Source of the DNA: Polynucleobacter sp. MWH-HuK1
Lineage (GTDB): Bacteria; Pseudomonadota; Gammaproteobacteria; Burkholderiales; Burkholderiaceae
Assembly: GCF_018881815.1 (NCBI RefSeq)
Contig: NZ_JACVPP010000001.1
Location: 431,352-495,351 of the forward strand
Direction: 5' to 3'
DNA length: 64,000 nt
The translations under genes and the position numbers were made by a program. Shown here one piece after another: positions 8,070 to 20,183 of the stretch (position 1 is its first letter; each line of letters starts with the position of its first letter). The notes beneath the pieces were generated by a model, which saw only the letters and a program-made list of their open reading frames with translations, was not told the origin of the DNA and searched no databases.

Positions 8070-9958
8070 TCAGGAATCTCCTTAGGCCACTTGCCCTCAA
8101 TATAGTAGTCCAGTGCTTTACGCGCAATTGGCGCTGCATACTGTGCGCCAAAGCCGGCGTTTTCCACAACCATCGCAATCACAATAGTTGGCTTGTCTAC
8201 AGGGGCAAAAGCTATGTATAAAGCATGGTCACGCAAGTATTCTGCAGTGGCACTATGTTTATATTCTTTCGAGTTCAAGCTAAAGACTTGTGCGGTCCCT
8301 GTTTTTCCACCAACTTGATAGCCGGTACCTTTAAATGCAGCAGCAGAGGTGCCTGATATATTTACCTCAAGCATTGCCTTCTTAATGACTTCAATATTTT
8401 CTGCGTTGAGATCTATGCGATAACTTTCTTTGGGTGTTGTGAGCACTCTGTTTCGTGTGAATGGATCTTCAATTGCTTTTACTAAGTGCGGCTTCATCAC
8501 AATGCCATTATTAGCAACGTTCGCCATGGCATGTGCTAACTGCAAAATAGTAAACGCGTTATAGCCCTGACCAATGCCGAGAGAAATGGTTTCGCCTTCG
8601 TACCATTTTTGCTGTTCCGGCTTTTTAAAAGTATTTTTCTTCCACTCGGTAGATGGTAGAACGCCTCTTGCTTCGCCTTGTAAATCAATGCCAGTAATTT
8701 GACCAAAGCCAAGTGGCTTCATAAAGTCATGCATCATGTTGACGCCCATATCACGAGCAAGCAAGTAGTAATAGGTATCGCAAGATTCAACAATTGACTT
8801 TTGCATATCCACAATGCCATGACCACCTTTTTTGTCATCGCGGAAAGTGTGATTGCCAAATTCAAAGTAACCAGGATCGGAGATGGTTTGTGATGGCGTA
8901 CGCTTTTTATTTTCTAGAGCCGCTAGTGCCATGAAAGGTTTGTAAGTTGAACCTGGTGGGTAGATGCCTTTCAGTGGACGGTTATAGAGCGGCTTTTGTG
9001 GTGAGTCATTGAGCTCTTTCCAGGTCACAGAATCAATGCCCTCAACAAAATCATTGGGATTGAAGTTGGGTTTGGAAACAAACGCCAATACATCACCTGT
9101 TTCTGGTTCAATGGCAACAAATGCACCACGGAAATTACCATAGAGTTGCTCCACTAAATATTGCAACTTGATATCTACCGAGAGCACTATATTTTTACCG
9201 GGAACGGATGGCGAGCTTGCAATGGTGCGCACCGGCTTGCCGCCCGCAGTAATTTCTACTTGATCGTATCCAGGAACGCCGCGTAATACGGTTTCATAGC
9301 TTTGCTCTAAACCGATCTTGCCTACATACTGAATGCCTGGCAGAAAAGAGGCTTGCAAAGCATCCGGATCATCGGCCTTGGCGCCCTCGATTTCGGCCTG
9401 CATGCGCTCTTTATCTTTCTGAGAAGCGCGGCCAATATAGCCAATCAAATGAGAGGCTAATTCGTTGTATGGGTACTCTCGAAAGCTCCTGGCGCGAATT
9501 TCTACTCCAGGGAAGCGGTAACGATTGGCCATAAAGCGCGCTGTTTCGGCTTCATTGAGCATCGAGCGTAGGGGAAAGGTGCCCATATTGCGCGAATCCT
9601 CCAGTGAGCGTTTGAAATTACGACGATCCCCCGGGGAAATATCGATAATTTCAGAAAGTTCATTGATGAGCTGATCTACATTGCCTTTGACTTCTTCGGC
9701 ATTCACGTCCAGAGTGAGAGCGGAGTAATTTCTGCCAATTACAATGCCATTGCGATCAATTAAAAGACCACGGTTTGCTGGCGCAGGCACTAAAGCAATG
9801 CGATTGCTTTCTGCTAGGAGTGCATATTTGCCATGACTAATGAGTTGCAACCATACAAGGCGAGTAATGAGTAGCAAAAAACAAAACGTGACAAATAGCG
9901 TCGCAATATGAATTCGCTCTTGGAATGAGTCGAGATCCGGTTTTTTAAAAGAAACCAT
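8051..9958 (-). CDS. mrdA: Penicillin-binding protein 2, elongation transpeptidase
   Basis: Cross-links peptidoglycan for lateral wall growth in the Rod complex. Of 635 residues, one N-terminal transmembrane anchor (about 20-42) precedes the PBP dimerisation domain and then the transpeptidase domain. The active-site motifs are S337-TY-K340 (GSTYKPF), S392-C-D394, and K552-T-G (GKTGTAQ). The length matches E. coli PBP2 (633). The start is 8 bases after the mreD stop, within the mre-rod operon. Confidence 0.95.
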   Translation of the reverse strand: MVSFKKPDLDSFQERIHIATLFVTFCFLLLITRLVWLQLISHGKYALLAESNRIALVPAPANRGLLIDRNGIVIGRNYSALTLDVNAEEVKGNVDQLINELSEIIDISPGDRRNFKRSLEDSRNMGTFPLRSMLNEAETARFMANRYRFPGVEIRARSFREYPYNELASHLIGYIGRASQKDKERMQAEIEGAKADDPDALQASFLPGIQYVGKIGLEQSYETVLRGVPGYDQVEITAGGKPVRTIASSPSVPGKNIVLSVDIKLQYLVEQLYGNFRGAFVAIEPETGDVLAFVSKPNFNPNDFVEGIDSVTWKELNDSPQKPLYNRPLKGIYPPGSTYKPFMALAALENKKRTPSQTISDPGYFEFGNHTFRDDKKGGHGIVDMQKSIVESCDTYYYLLARDMGVNMMHDFMKPLGFGQITGIDLQGEARGVLPSTEWKKNTFKKPEQQKWYEGETISLGIGQGYNAFTILQLAHAMANVANNGIVMKPHLVKAIEDPFTRNRVLTTPKESYRIDLNAENIEVIKKAMLEVNISGTSAAAFKGTGYQVGGKTGTAQVFSLNSKEYKHSATAEYLRDHALYIAFAPVDKPTIVIAMVVENAGFGAQYAAPIARKALDYYIEGKWPKEIPEWKRAP

Positions 9959-9966
9959 GCTGCCTC

Positions 9967-10491
9967 TTAGAGGGGTCGATTGTGATCAACGTCTATAGGG
10001 CGCCGCTGGGGCGCCAATAAGATGCGCGTGGCAATCGGCCAGAGCATTGTTTCAATTAGCGCCTGCATTACACCAGTCAGTGCCCACCAATACAGCTCTC
10101 CGCTTAGGAGCCAATGAGCGAATACGGGAAAAAGCGATACTAATAAGAAAATTGGCAGTAGATGCAAAGCTTGCGAGGATAATGTGAGCGCCACAATACG
10201 ACGGTGCCAGGAGATTGCCACATAAGCAACGAGCGAATAACTAAAGGCGTGTAAACCTAGTATGTCTGAGTTGTGAACATCCATTATTAGGCCGAGAACA
10301 AAAGCAGTAATTACATTGACGTACCGATGTTGATGAATATTCCAAAACACAATGCACAAAATCAACCAGTCGGGTACCCAGCCATAGTTGCCAATCGGCA
10401 ATAGATTTAACAGCAGCGCACAAAATAAGCTGAAATAAATGAAGACGGGGCTAACAGGGCGCAGAATGTAGCCGCTTTGAAAATCGATCAT
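9967..10491 (-). CDS. mreD: Rod-shape-determining protein MreD
   Basis: Integral inner-membrane component of the elongasome, linking MreC to RodA and PBP2. The 174 residues contain five or six hydrophobic segments and the moderately conserved PDWLILCIVFW and GLIMDVHNSDILGLHAF stretches (the G-L-x-x-D motif is typical of MreD). The start overlaps the end of mreC by four bases, so the two are probably translationally coupled. Confidence 0.9.
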   Translation of the reverse strand: MIDFQSGYILRPVSPVFIYFSLFCALLLNLLPIGNYGWVPDWLILCIVFWNIHQHRYVNVITAFVLGLIMDVHNSDILGLHAFSYSLVAYVAISWHRRIVALTLSSQALHLLPIFLLVSLFPVFAHWLLSGELYWWALTGVMQALIETMLWPIATRILLAPQRRPIDVDHNRPL

Positions 10492-11420
10492 TGCATTCCT
10501 CGCGCACGAGTTTGGCGTCTTCCAGGTGTATTGGTGAGTGGCGCACCATTCGCGGATTTGGTGTTCACTGGCGCATTTGCATCAAACTGTGGATCATACA
10601 AAAAGGCAAGCGCTTGTCGATAGCGATTGACTGCGGCAACTGGTACGCAAAATACGTTGGATGAATTTTTATCCACATTACGTTCAATTTTGCTAATTAC
10701 TGCCACCGCAAAACCTGGCGGATAAACCCCATCAATTCCCGAGGTTAGCAAAATATCACCCACTTCCAGATCGCTGGCTACCGGTAAATAACGAAGCTCC
10801 AATGGATTGCCGCGTCCCGCCCCAAAAACGGCAGCACGTAGGCCATTTCGAGCTACCTGGACAGGAACCGAAAAATCTCGGTCTTCCAGGAGGGAAACCT
10901 CGGCTGAGCGCTCATAAAGACGCACAACCTGACCTAATATCCCGGAATCATTGGCTATCGGGTTGCCAAGCTTGAGGCCATCGTTGATACCGCGATTAAT
11001 CACAATACGTTGGGAAATTGGATTGGGCGGATTAAATAGAATTTCTACCGGTAGTGTTTTGAACGATACTTGTTTTTGTAAGGTCATCAGCTCGCGTAGG
11101 TTTTGATTTTCCACCAGCAAAAATTCAGATTGGTTTGCTAGCAATGAAAGCTCAGCTTGTCGAGCTTTCATTGCATGGTTTTCTTGATCAAGAGTTGCTC
11201 TTGTCGTGAAATATTCTGAGGTTGCTTCAAAAGCATTGCGGGGTGCCATCATGACATATTCAAGTGGCCGCAAAATCCAATTCACATTATTACGAATGGG
11301 ATCGAGTGCTTTGAAACGAAAATCGATCAGCATCAGAGCGATGCTGATCGACAGACAGACAATCAGTTTAAGTAAGGCCGGAATGCCCTGTCTGAAAAGT
11401 GGTGGAGCGCTATGTTGCAA
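10488..11420 (-). CDS. mreC: Rod-shape-determining protein MreC
   Basis: Bitopic inner-membrane protein that organises the elongasome from the periplasm. One transmembrane helix (about 15-33) is followed by a coiled coil (about 65-110) and the MreC beta domain with INRGINDGLKLGNPI, LLEDRDFSVPVQ and LTSGIDGVYPPGF. The C-terminus from about 285 is a Pro/Thr/Arg-rich tail. The frame closes at a TAA eight codons upstream, and the only start codon available is a TTG at 11420, directly after AGGGAA; the spacing is short. It follows mreB by 24 bases. Confidence 0.92.
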   Translation of the reverse strand: MQHSAPPLFRQGIPALLKLIVCLSISIALMLIDFRFKALDPIRNNVNWILRPLEYVMMAPRNAFEATSEYFTTRATLDQENHAMKARQAELSLLANQSEFLLVENQNLRELMTLQKQVSFKTLPVEILFNPPNPISQRIVINRGINDGLKLGNPIANDSGILGQVVRLYERSAEVSLLEDRDFSVPVQVARNGLRAAVFGAGRGNPLELRYLPVASDLEVGDILLTSGIDGVYPPGFAVAVISKIERNVDKNSSNVFCVPVAAVNRYRQALAFLYDPQFDANAPVNTKSANGAPLTNTPGRRQTRARGMQ

Positions 11421-11444
11421 TTCCCTGGTCGACGTGTATGTCGC

Positions 11445-12512
<1,068 letters not shown>

Positions 12513-12549
12513 TTAATAAAAATATATTGGAATGATACTCTAGCACCCC

Positions 12550-12839
12550 ATGAAACTCGACGACGTCCAGCGCATTGCGCACCTTTCTAAGCTTGAATTA
12601 AATCAGGCAGAAGCCGAGGCAGTTTTGCCTCAATTGCAGGCTATTTTTTCTCTGGTTGAGGAGATGCAGGCCGTTGATACAACAGACCTTGAGCCCTTGG
12701 CCCACCCAATCCTATTTTTGCGTGATTTGGCTCAGCCACTGCGTGTAGACCAGATCACGGAATTAAATCATCGCGCTGAAAACATGCAATCAGCTCCAGC
12801 ACAGCATGATGGTTACTTCCTCGTACCAAAGGTGATCGA

Positions 12840-12843
<4 letters not shown>
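12550..12843 (+). CDS. gatC: Aspartyl/glutamyl-tRNA amidotransferase subunit C
   Basis: Small stabilising subunit of the GatCAB amidotransferase, which converts Glu-tRNA(Gln) and/or Asp-tRNA(Asn) into the correctly charged amide forms. 97 residues with the typical start ([17 protein letters not shown]) and the L-E-P-L-A-H-P motif. Its presence implies that the organism makes Gln-tRNA and/or Asn-tRNA indirectly. First of three tightly linked genes; its stop overlaps the gatA start by four bases. Confidence 0.95.
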
Positions 12844-14353
<1,510 letters not shown>

Positions 14354-14357
<4 letters not shown>

Positions 14358-15826
14358 TGCAATGGGAAGTCGTTATTGGTCTAGAGACCCACGCACAGCT
14401 ACAAACACAATCGAAAATTTTTAGTGGTGCAAGCACGCGCTTTGGTGCGCAGCCAAATACACAAGCATGTGCGGTTGATCTTGCGCTGCCTGGTGTTTTA
14501 CCAGTACTCAATCGTCAAGCTGTAGAGCACGCGATTCGTTTTGGTTTAGCAGTGAATGCAAAGATTTCACCGGCAAGCATCTTTGCTCGTAAAAACTATT
14601 TCTATCCTGACTTACCAAAGGGCTATCAAATTAGCCAGATGGAAATTCCGGTGGTGGTTGGTGGCCAAGTAGAAATTCTGGTTGGCGATGAGGTGAAAGT
14701 GGTGCAACTCACTCGTGCCCACATGGAAGAGGATGCTGGTAAATCGGTTCACGAAGAAGGTTTTACTGGTCCTCATGGCGAGCCTTCAAGCGGCATTGAT
14801 TTAAACCGTGCAGGTACGCCCCTATTGGAAATCGTGACCGAACCAGTGATGCGCAGCGCTGCTGAGGCTGTTGCCTATGCCAAAGCCCTGCATGGGCTGG
14901 TAGTTTGGCTTGGCGTTTGTGATGGCAATATGCAAGAAGGCTCATTCCGTTGTGACGCAAACGTATCTGTTCGTCCTATGGGACAAGCTGAGTTTGGCAC
15001 CCGTTGCGAAATCAAGAATCTGAACTCCTTCCGCTTCTTGGAAGAGGCAATTCAATACGAGGTGCGTCGTCAAATTGAGCTAATTGAGGACGGCGGTACT
15101 GTTGTTCAAGAAACCCGTTTGTACGATCCCGATCGTGGTGAAACACGTAGCATGCGCAGTAAAGAAGACGCCAATGACTATCGCTATTTCCCAGATCCTG
15201 ATTTATTGCCGGTAGTCATTGATGACGCATGGATTGCAGAAGTGCGCAGCAAGATGCCTGCATTGCCGGCCCAATTACGTGAACAGTGGCAAAACGAATT
15301 CGGTTTAAGTGCCTATGATGTGCAGTTGCTCACGCAAGATCGCGACACAGCAAAAGTATTTGAAGATCTATTGGCAATCGTTGGTAAGCAATTGGCAAAA
15401 GCTGCGGCAAATTTAATTGCTGGTGAATTTGCATCGTCATTAAATCGTGCTGGTATTGCAGCAGCAGATGCACCATTAAAAGCAGAGCATTTGGCGCCAT
15501 TGCTGACTCGCGTAGCGGATGGCACCATCTCCAACAAAATTGCTAAAGACATCTTTGCGATTCTTTGGGAAGAGGCTGTTGCAGGCAAAGCCATTAGCAC
15601 TGTGGATCAAGTGATTGACGTTAAGGGCTTGAAACAAATTAGCGATAGTGGCGCAATTGAGGCCATCATTGATCAAGTATTGGCGGCCAATCAGAAGTCC
15701 GTAGAAGAGTTCCGATCAGGCAAAGAGAAGGCATTTAATGCATTAGTGGGTCAGATCATGAAGGCCTCACAAGGCAAGGCTAATCCTGGTCAGGTAAATG
15801 AACTTTTGCGTAAGAAGCTCGGTTAA
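14354..15826 (+). CDS. gatB: Aspartyl/glutamyl-tRNA amidotransferase subunit B
   Basis: Kinase/tRNA-binding subunit of GatCAB: activates the misacylated tRNA with ATP and accepts ammonia from GatA. 490 residues starting (M)[15 protein letters not shown], with the conserved [25 protein letters not shown] and FRCDANVS stretches, and a C-terminal YqeY-like tail domain ending [15 protein letters not shown]. Two adjacent ATGs (14354 and 14357) overlap the gatA stop codon. Confidence 0.96.
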
Positions 15827-15861
15827 TAAAAAGTAAAAAGAACAAATTTAGAAAGCAATTG

Positions 15862-16536
15862 ATGAGTGCAATAGATCCAAAACAGGCTGAGCAGGAAGAG
15901 TTGGTTGCTGAGTGGTTGCGTGTAACCCCAGGCTTTTTTGAGCGCTATGCTGATCTCTTTAATGAGATCCGAATTAAGCACCCCCATGAAGACCGTGCGA
16001 TTTCTTTGCAAGAGCGCCAGATGACAGTGTTGCGTAAAGAGAACCAAGAGCTCAATCGCCGCTTAAGCGAGATGCTTCACTTTGGTAGCCGTAACGATAA
16101 AACTCAACAAAGCTTAGTTGCTTGGTTGTTGCGTCTAATGAAGGCAAACAATAAAGCTGATGTAGAGGCTGCGATTACTTCTGGTTTGGCAGAAGTGTTT
16201 GAGGTGGAATCTGCGCAATTACTCTCACCAAACTCTGCTTTTGGTCCATGGGTTGATACACCTTTGTGTGGCTCTGCAAAAGAACTGGCTGCTGCCAGCA
16301 TTGACTTATTGGCTAGTCAAACGACTATCGATCCTGAGTGGCAAAGCATGGTCGCTATTGGCCTGCCGCTGGGTAAAAGCGTTGGCGCCAATCAATCTCC
16401 CGCAGTGTTATTGCTGGCAAGTAAAGACGAATCACGCTTTACGGCTGATATGGGCGCGTTCTATTTACGTCAGATTGCCGAATTAACTGCCGCAGCTTTG
16501 GATCGCATCCAGGCTTATGAAATTAAAGGCGACTGA
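15862..16536 (+). CDS. DUF484 family protein
   Basis: A 224-residue protein of the DUF484 family, whose biochemical role is unknown. The N-terminal third holds EEVVAEWLRxxPxFFE-like sequence (VAEWLRVTPGFFERYADL) and a coiled-coil stretch (ERQMTVLRKENQELNRRL, about 50-70); the rest resembles a degenerate GAF-like domain. DUF484 genes commonly sit just before xerC, as here, where the two overlap by 20 bases. A TTG directly precedes the ATG at 15862; the ATG is preferred. Confidence 0.85.
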   Translation: MSAIDPKQAEQEELVAEWLRVTPGFFERYADLFNEIRIKHPHEDRAISLQERQMTVLRKENQELNRRLSEMLHFGSRNDKTQQSLVAWLLRLMKANNKADVEAAITSGLAEVFEVESAQLLSPNSAFGPWVDTPLCGSAKELAAASIDLLASQTTIDPEWQSMVAIGLPLGKSVGANQSPAVLLLASKDESRFTADMGAFYLRQIAELTAAALDRIQAYEIKGD

Positions 16537-17518
16537 TCTTCATTCCCTCATGCAAGAGTATTTGCATGAGTTGCATGTGTTGCGCCAACTCTCGCCACAT
16601 ACGCTCAAAGCGTATGGCATGGATTTGAGTGACCTCCAAAACTTTGCTCTTGAAGACAATATTCAATTATTAAAAGTAAGCAATGGCCATGTGCGTCGTT
16701 GGGCGGGCCGTTTACACTCCAAAGGCAAATCCTCAAGAAGCATAGCTAGAGCGCTATCTGCATGGCGTGGTTGGTATGACTGGCTGAGTGAAAAAGATGC
16801 GCGACGTGATGTGCGTGCAGGCAAGTTAACAAGCACGCTCATTGCCAATCCCGTCGATGATGTTAAGGCCCCAAAGCGCCTGAAGTCTTTGCCCAAAGCC
16901 TTATCAGTTGAACAGGCACTTGCCTTGGTAAATCAAGCAGTCAAAGAGGCAGAAGAAAAAAAGGACCTGGAATCGATTCGGGATGCGGCAATTATTGACT
17001 TGCTCTATTCGTCGGGCTTGCGTCTCTCAGAGCTCCTTGGAATTGATGTGATGCAAAGTAAAGATCGCCAACATGAGTCTGCTGGTTGGTTGGATTGGGA
17101 TGCTGCCGAAGTCACAGTTTTAGGTAAGGGAGGCAAAAGACGCTCTGTTCCCGTTGGTGCGCCTGCCATGAAATCTCTTATGGCGTGGCGTGAGCAGCGG
17201 TATGCTGGTAGTCACGCGGAAGATTCCATTGCCTTGTTTTTATCGGCAACGGGCAAGCGTTTATCGCCTCGTACAGTGCAGGCGCGCTTACGGTCTTTGG
17301 CTATGCGCGCTGGCTTACCAACGCATGTGCACCCCCATATGATGCGGCATAGTTTTGCAAGTCATGTGCTGCAATCATCCCAAGATTTGCGCGCAGTTCA
17401 GGAGATGTTAGGGCACGCCAGCATCGCCAGTACCCAGATTTATACCTCGCTAGATTTTCAACATCTTGCCCAGGCATACGATAAAGCGCATCCCCGCGCA
17501 AAGGCTGGCAAAGGTTAA
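16517..17518 (+). CDS. xerC: Tyrosine recombinase XerC
   Basis: Resolves chromosome dimers at dif with XerD. 333 residues: N-terminal SAM-like core-binding domain (about 10-100) and C-terminal catalytic domain. The active-site set is complete: R169 (SSGLRLSEL), K204 (VLGKGGKRR), H274-R277 (HPHMMRHSF), H300 (LGHAS) and the nucleophile Y309 (TQIYTSLD). The placement after a DUF484 gene supports XerC rather than XerD or a phage integrase; nothing nearby suggests an integrated element. Confidence 0.92.
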   Translation: MKLKATDLHSLMQEYLHELHVLRQLSPHTLKAYGMDLSDLQNFALEDNIQLLKVSNGHVRRWAGRLHSKGKSSRSIARALSAWRGWYDWLSEKDARRDVRAGKLTSTLIANPVDDVKAPKRLKSLPKALSVEQALALVNQAVKEAEEKKDLESIRDAAIIDLLYSSGLRLSELLGIDVMQSKDRQHESAGWLDWDAAEVTVLGKGGKRRSVPVGAPAMKSLMAWREQRYAGSHAEDSIALFLSATGKRLSPRTVQARLRSLAMRAGLPTHVHPHMMRHSFASHVLQSSQDLRAVQEMLGHASIASTQIYTSLDFQHLAQAYDKAHPRAKAGKG

Positions 17519-17587
17519 GGAACTCGGTAAGATAGAAGGTTTCCTGCTTTGGGAAACTTTGGCTTCTAGATTTTGATTGGATCATCC

Positions 17588-18649
17588 ATGGCATTAATTC
17601 CGGTAACTATTTTGACTGGCTTCTTGGGAAGCGGCAAAACCACTTTGCTTAAACACATTCTGACTGAAGAGCATGGCAAAAAAATTGCTGTGATCGAGAA
17701 CGAGTTCGGCGAAGAAAATATTGATAACGATATCTTGGTGCAAGACAACCAAGAGAATATTGTGCAAATGAGTAACGGCTGCATTTGCTGCACAATTCGT
17801 GGTGACCTTGTTGAAGCTCTAAATGAGCTTTGGGAGCAGCGCAAGAATAAGAAGATTAGTTTTGATCGTGTAGTCATTGAGACTACAGGCGTGGCCAATC
17901 CTGGCCCTGTAGCCCAGACTTTCTTTATGGATGATGATGTTGCTGATCACTATGTCTTAGATGCTGTGGTTACTCTGGTGGATGCTAAGCACGGCCAGCA
18001 GCAACTTAATGAACACGAAGAAGCTCAGCGCCAGGTTGGTTTTGCCGATCAAATCTTCATTACGAAGACAGATTTGGTTACTCCTGCAGAAGTAGACGCT
18101 TTGCGTAATCGTCTGATGCATATGAACCCAAGGGCGCCTATTGCAGGCATTTCTAAGGGTGTGGTGCCGCTGAATGCTGTTTTGGACCTTAAAGGCTTTA
18201 ATCTGAATGCCAAGCTGGATATTGATCCCCACTTCCTGGGGCAGGATGATCACGATCATGAGCATTGCGGCCATGATCATAGTCACGACCATGATCACAG
18301 CACCTGTGGCCACGATCATAGCCATGACCATCACCATGGTCATGAAGGCCATACGGACCGCATCCAATCCTTTGTTTTTCGTAGTGATAAACCCTTTGAT
18401 CACAAAAAGTTGGAGGACTTCCTTGGTGGCATCTTGGAGGTCTTTGGAGAGAAGATGCTGCGCTATAAAGGCGTCCTCTATGTAAAGGGAAGTGCCCGAA
18501 AAGTGGTGTTTCAGGGGGTTCATCAGATGATGGGCAGCGATTTAGCCGGTCTCTGGGGTGCAGAACCTAAGCAAACCCGTATGGTGTTTATTGGCATCGA
18601 TTTGCCTAAAGACACCCTATTGGCTGGGCTTGAGGGGTGTTTGGCCTAG
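17588..18649 (+). CDS. COG0523 (CobW/YjiA/ZigA-like) metal-chaperone GTPase with His-rich insert
   Basis: G3E-family GTPase thought to deliver or sense metal ions. Residues: Walker [11 protein letters not shown] (about 9-18), the CxCC metal motif in [11 protein letters not shown] (about 65), [14 protein letters not shown], and ITKTDLV for base recognition. At about 218-256 (bases 18241-18355) lies a dense His/Asp segment built from repeated D-H-x-H units with two cysteines, a likely zinc store. The CobW C-terminal domain follows ([12 protein letters not shown]). The ATG at 17588 is preferred over an in-frame TTG 15 bases upstream. Located 120 bases before a zinc-finger-less dksA, a pairing known from zinc-limitation loci; no Zur box is recognisable here. 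Confidence 0.88.
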   Translation: MALIPVTILTGFLGSGKTTLLKHILTEEHGKKIAVIENEFGEENIDNDILVQDNQENIVQMSNGCICCTIRGDLVEALNELWEQRKNKKISFDRVVIETTGVANPGPVAQTFFMDDDVADHYVLDAVVTLVDAKHGQQQLNEHEEAQRQVGFADQIFITKTDLVTPAEVDALRNRLMHMNPRAPIAGISKGVVPLNAVLDLKGFNLNAKLDIDPHFLGQDDHDHEHCGHDHSHDHDHSTCGHDHSHDHHHGHEGHTDRIQSFVFRSDKPFDHKKLEDFLGGILEVFGEKMLRYKGVLYVKGSARKVVFQGVHQMMGSDLAGLWGAEPKQTRMVFIGIDLPKDTLLAGLEGCLA

Positions 18650-18678
18650 GAAGATTCGGGTACAATCCGCCGCCACGG

Positions 18679-18707
18679 TCAATATTACGAATATTGAGAA
18701 ATATTGA
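18679..18707. promoter_or_regulatory. AATATTGA repeat array over the dksA promoter, possible operator
   Basis: Three copies of one 8-base word: TCAATATT at 18679-18686 (inverted), AATATTGA at 18690-18697 and AATATTGA at 18700-18707. The first two form a perfect palindrome with a 3-base spacer, and the two direct copies start exactly 10 bases apart, one helical turn, so a dimeric regulator could bind all three from one face. The array covers the -35 element and spacer of the promoter proposed for dksA. The binding protein is unknown. Confidence 0.5.
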
Positions 18708-18722
18708 TTCGAGGGTTATAAA
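18694..18722 (+). promoter_or_regulatory. Predicted sigma-70 promoter of dksA
   Basis: TTGAGA at 18694-18699 and TATAAA at 18717-18722 with a 17-base spacer, close to the sigma-70 consensus. Transcription would start near 18729, giving a leader of about 40 bases before the dksA ATG. Confidence 0.55.
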
Positions 18723-18769
18723 AGTTTGGCAGAATGGGGCAATAATGCTTCAAACCAAGGAAGAATGAG

Positions 18770-19258
18770 ATGACGGTAAAAACAGCAACAAAATCAGCAA
18801 CTGCTGCAAAAGCAAGCAGTAAAGCTGCGAGTACAAAGGCTCCAAAAGGCGCGCCTTTAACTGAAGCTGAATTGCTCAAGATGTCCGAAAAGGACTACAT
18901 GAGTGCTGCCCAGTTAGATTTTTTCCGTCAAAAATTACTTACGCTCAAAGATGACATTCTGAAGAATGCTTCTGAGACAACAGAACACCTGCGTGAAAAT
19001 ATTTTGGTTCCAGATCCTGCTGATCGTGCCACGATTGAGGAAGAGCATGCCTTGGAATTACGCACGCGTGATCGTGAGCGTAAGTTGCTCAAAAAAGTAG
19101 AGCAAGCATTGGCGCGCATTGAATCAGGTGACTATGGTTGGTGTGAGGAAACAGGTGAGCCAATCGGCTTAAACCGTTTAATCGCAAGGCCTACAGCCAA
19201 TTTATCTCTTGAAGCTCAAGAGCGTCGTGAACTCCGTCAAAAATTATTTGGCGAATAA
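18770..19258 (+). CDS. dksA: DksA-type RNA polymerase-binding transcription factor lacking the zinc cysteines
   Basis: Binds the RNA polymerase secondary channel and works with ppGpp in the stringent response. 162 residues: an Ala/Lys/Ser-rich N-terminal tail of about 30, the coiled coil (about 45-120), and the C-terminal globular part. The coiled-coil tip with DPADRATIEEE retains the two acidic residues of the DxxDxA motif. Canonical DksA has four zinc cysteines; here only one remains (YGWCEETGEPIG) and the second pair is replaced by LSLEAQERRE. Such C-x-x-T forms are common in alpha- and betaproteobacteria and fold without zinc. AAGGAAGA precedes the ATG. Confidence 0.92.
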   Translation: MTVKTATKSATAAKASSKAASTKAPKGAPLTEAELLKMSEKDYMSAAQLDFFRQKLLTLKDDILKNASETTEHLRENILVPDPADRATIEEEHALELRTRDRERKLLKKVEQALARIESGDYGWCEETGEPIGLNRLIARPTANLSLEAQERRELRQKLFGE

Positions 19259-19270
19259 ATTTAAGTAGCA

Positions 19271-20173
19271 ATGACTAAGCATTTACCAACTATTAGCGAT
19301 ATCTCTCCTTTGTTGAAGGCGGAGATTCTGGCTGAGGCTTTGCCTTACATCCGTTCGTATCACGGCAAAACGATCGTGATTAAGTACGGTGGAAACGCTA
19401 TGGTTGAAGAGCGCCTCAAAGAAAGTTTTGCGCGCGATGTTATTTTGCTCAAACTCGTTGGCATGAACCCTGTAGTAGTTCATGGCGGTGGACCACAAAT
19501 TGATGAAGCCCTTAAGAAAATCGGTAAGACCGGCACCTTCATTCAAGGTATGCGCGTGACCGATGAAGAAACCATGGAAGTGGTGGAGTGGGTTTTGGGT
19601 GGTGAAGTGCAGCAAGATATCGTGATGTTGATTAACCACTTTGGAGGACAGGCCGTAGGCTTGACTGGTAAAGACGGCGGACTCATCCGCGCCAAGAAAA
19701 TGTTGGTTGCTGATGAAAAGAACGCTGGCGGAACAATTGATTTGGGGTTTGTTGGAGAGATTGAAGCCATTAATCCTGCGGTTGTAAAAGCTTTGCAAGA
19801 CGATGCTTTTATCCCGGTAATTTCTCCAATTGGATTTAGCGAAGAAGGTCAGGCTTACAACATCAATGCAGACTTAGTTGCTGGCAAGATGGCTGAAATT
19901 TTGCACGCAGAGAAGTTGGTCATGATGACGAACATTCCAGGTGTAATGGACAAGAACGGCACCCTTTTAACTGACCTCACTGCTCGTGAAATCGATGGTT
20001 TGTTTGCTGACGGCACGATTTCTGGCGGTATGTTGCCAAAGATTTCTTCTGCATTAGATGCGGCAAAGAGCGGCGTTAATTCAGTGCACATTATTGATGG
20101 TCGTATTGAGCATTCTTTATTGTTAGAAATTCTGACCGAGCAAGCGTTCGGAACGATGATCCGTTCTAGGTAA
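19271..20173 (+). CDS. argB: Acetylglutamate kinase
   Basis: Phosphorylates N-acetylglutamate in arginine biosynthesis. 300 residues of the amino-acid kinase fold: [12 protein letters not shown] (phosphate-binding Lys), [21 protein letters not shown] and a C-terminal [18 protein letters not shown]. The N-terminal helix of about 25 residues is typical of the arginine-sensitive hexameric enzymes, so feedback inhibition is likely (inference). Directly follows dksA (12-base gap) and precedes slmA. Confidence 0.96.
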   Translation: MTKHLPTISDISPLLKAEILAEALPYIRSYHGKTIVIKYGGNAMVEERLKESFARDVILLKLVGMNPVVVHGGGPQIDEALKKIGKTGTFIQGMRVTDEETMEVVEWVLGGEVQQDIVMLINHFGGQAVGLTGKDGGLIRAKKMLVADEKNAGGTIDLGFVGEIEAINPAVVKALQDDAFIPVISPIGFSEEGQAYNINADLVAGKMAEILHAEKLVMMTNIPGVMDKNGTLLTDLTAREIDGLFADGTISGGMLPKISSALDAAKSGVNSVHIIDGRIEHSLLLEILTEQAFGTMIRSR

Positions 20174-20183
20174 GTAAATAAGC

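Noticed and set aside
16517-17518. Tyrosine recombinase as evidence of an integrated phage or island
   Set aside because: The protein is a XerC with the conserved DUF484 neighbour; no attachment site, phage genes or compositional break are seen.
17540-17565. GTTTCC...GGAAAC hairpin after xerC as a terminator
   Set aside because: The stem is short with no U-run following; too weak to list.
18241-18355. Repetitive CATGATCA-type DNA as a possible mobile or regulatory repeat
   Set aside because: It is the coding sequence of the His/Asp-rich segment of the COG0523 GTPase; the repetition follows from the protein.
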